From Hedera helix (Eukaryota; Streptophyta; Magnoliopsida; Apiales; Araliaceae): a DNA stretch of 64,000 nt. Location: NCBI GenBank assembly GCA_947179155.2, contig OX359269.1, forward strand, positions 52,203,524 through 52,267,523. Direction: 5' to 3'. Shown one piece after another: positions 62,875 to 64,000 of the stretch; the first letter of the stretch is position 1, and every line of letters begins with the position of its first letter. Made by a program: the position numbers and the translations under genes. Below the pieces are notes generated by a model. That model was not told the origin of the DNA and made no database searches. It worked only from the letters and a program-made list of their open reading frames with translations.

Positions 62875-64000
62875 GTAAGCCTAGGATCAAATTGCAATTT
62901 TTTTGGTCTGTTCTGTTACATTTTCTAAAAGTTGAAGAAACAACCATCGTTAGCTTTGTCTGTTTTGTTGCATTTACTAATGTCCCGTGGATGCCTACTT
63001 GAAGCCAGTGGGATGATTTTTTTAGTGCTGAGCAGCACAATGGGTCAAGTGACTCCCGAGTGGCCAAAATGTTTGGTCAAATGGCAGGCTATTTTTCTTT
63101 TGGATTGGTATGAGATTTAATTGACAATGAAGGTCCTGTAGGAGTTTCCCTTTTAGTTAAATTTACCTTCTCTAGTGGGAGGGAGGGGTTTTGATTTAGG
63201 ACTAGTTGGTGCATCATTTTAGAGGTTTGAAGTAGTTTAAAGATTAGATGAATGAAGGGGAAAAAAGATTAGAAGAGGTTAAATGAGTGAGGCGAGGATA
63301 TATTATAGGACTGGTCACTTCAGAGGGGGATGAACCAAGGTGTTTGGCTCGGTGTTAGTCAAGTACTTTGTTAAAGATCTAGGGTGCACTATCAAGCAAG
63401 TTAATGACTAGAGCTGGAGACCATGTCGTGATAGGCGAATTTGAATTGTGTCAGTCATAGGTATTACAATTAACATTAACCCTACCCGTTTAATTAATTG
63501 TGTCGAGATTCTCAACGCTAACACCAACCTGTTTATTAATCATGTTAACCGTTTGGACCTATTTAACCTGTTTAATACAAAAATTCTGTTATTATGAATT
63601 ACATGATACTGCACATTGTGTTTATTTAATTTTATAATTAATAACACAAATATTTTTATGCAACAAGATATATTTAACAAAATACAACATGACGTGCTTA
63701 AATAGTTAAATATAATACAACATGTCATGCTTAAATAGTTAAATATATCATTTTAAAAACTTAAATTTGTTAATGTAAAGTAAATTTAGTGTCATATTAT
63801 ATTTATATGATGAGTAATGCTATAATATTTTAAATAAATGAATCTAATTGTGTTAAATGTGTCGACCTGTAAATAATATGTGCGAACCAATTTAAATCTT
63901 GTCTTATACGTGCCGACTCTCTTACGAGAATAAAACCGTTTATTCTAAACATTAACTCTCTTATTATGTGTCATGTCACAAATGCCGCCCCTGTTAATGA
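62875..64000. other. End of window, no gene recognised
   Basis: Follows the donor site of the last visible RNase J exon. I searched for the next conserved exon of the family (the stretch with SDSTN) and did not see it. The last 600 bases are AT-rich. Confidence 0.45.

Overview
The window looks like AT-rich nuclear DNA of a eudicot plant. It has split genes with GT-AG introns, plant-specific proteins, and dense nested transposons. I cannot name the species. No rRNA, tRNA gene, CRISPR array or bacterial-type operon was seen. Splice sites and phases were worked out by eye.

Region by region. (1) 1-9859: a minus-strand, non-coding LTR element (LARD-like); its left LTR is cut by the window edge. 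(2) 9865-16603: intergenic DNA with a perfect 33-bp hairpin, a roughly 1.1-kb segment present about three times, and a Tourist-like MITE. (3) 16604-23331: two decayed pieces of GH1 beta-glucosidase genes. One intron carries an unusual TIR element filled with 18 palindromes. (4) 24062-25121 (minus): the two last exons of an adenylate kinase gene, without the ATP-binding part. (5) 27187-37976: a second complete LARD-like element, with perfect 5-bp target duplications, 4.3-kb LTRs and a 2.2-kb non-coding interior. (6) 38428-55760 (+): the one gene that reads as intact, CPI1 (cycloeucalenol cycloisomerase, sterol synthesis). It has eight exons and 288 codons. Its 3.1-kb intron 2 holds an element with LTRs in inverted orientation. 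Its 10.7-kb intron 7 is built of Helitrons, a repeat array, a solo LTR nested at the edge of a hAT-like MITE, and a Stowaway MITE. (7) 57558-62874 (+): an organellar-type RNase J gene copy with a frameshift in exon 1 and no exon for the HxHxDH metal site, so probably a pseudogene. A MULE-like element sits in one intron.

The genes do not form a pathway together. CPI1 is a housekeeping sterol enzyme of the ER. GH1, adenylate kinase and RNase J are relics. The main biological content is transposon structure: five or more classes (LARD, copia-like solo LTR, Helitron, MULE-like, hAT, Tourist, Stowaway), several with readable target duplications that let insertion order be inferred.
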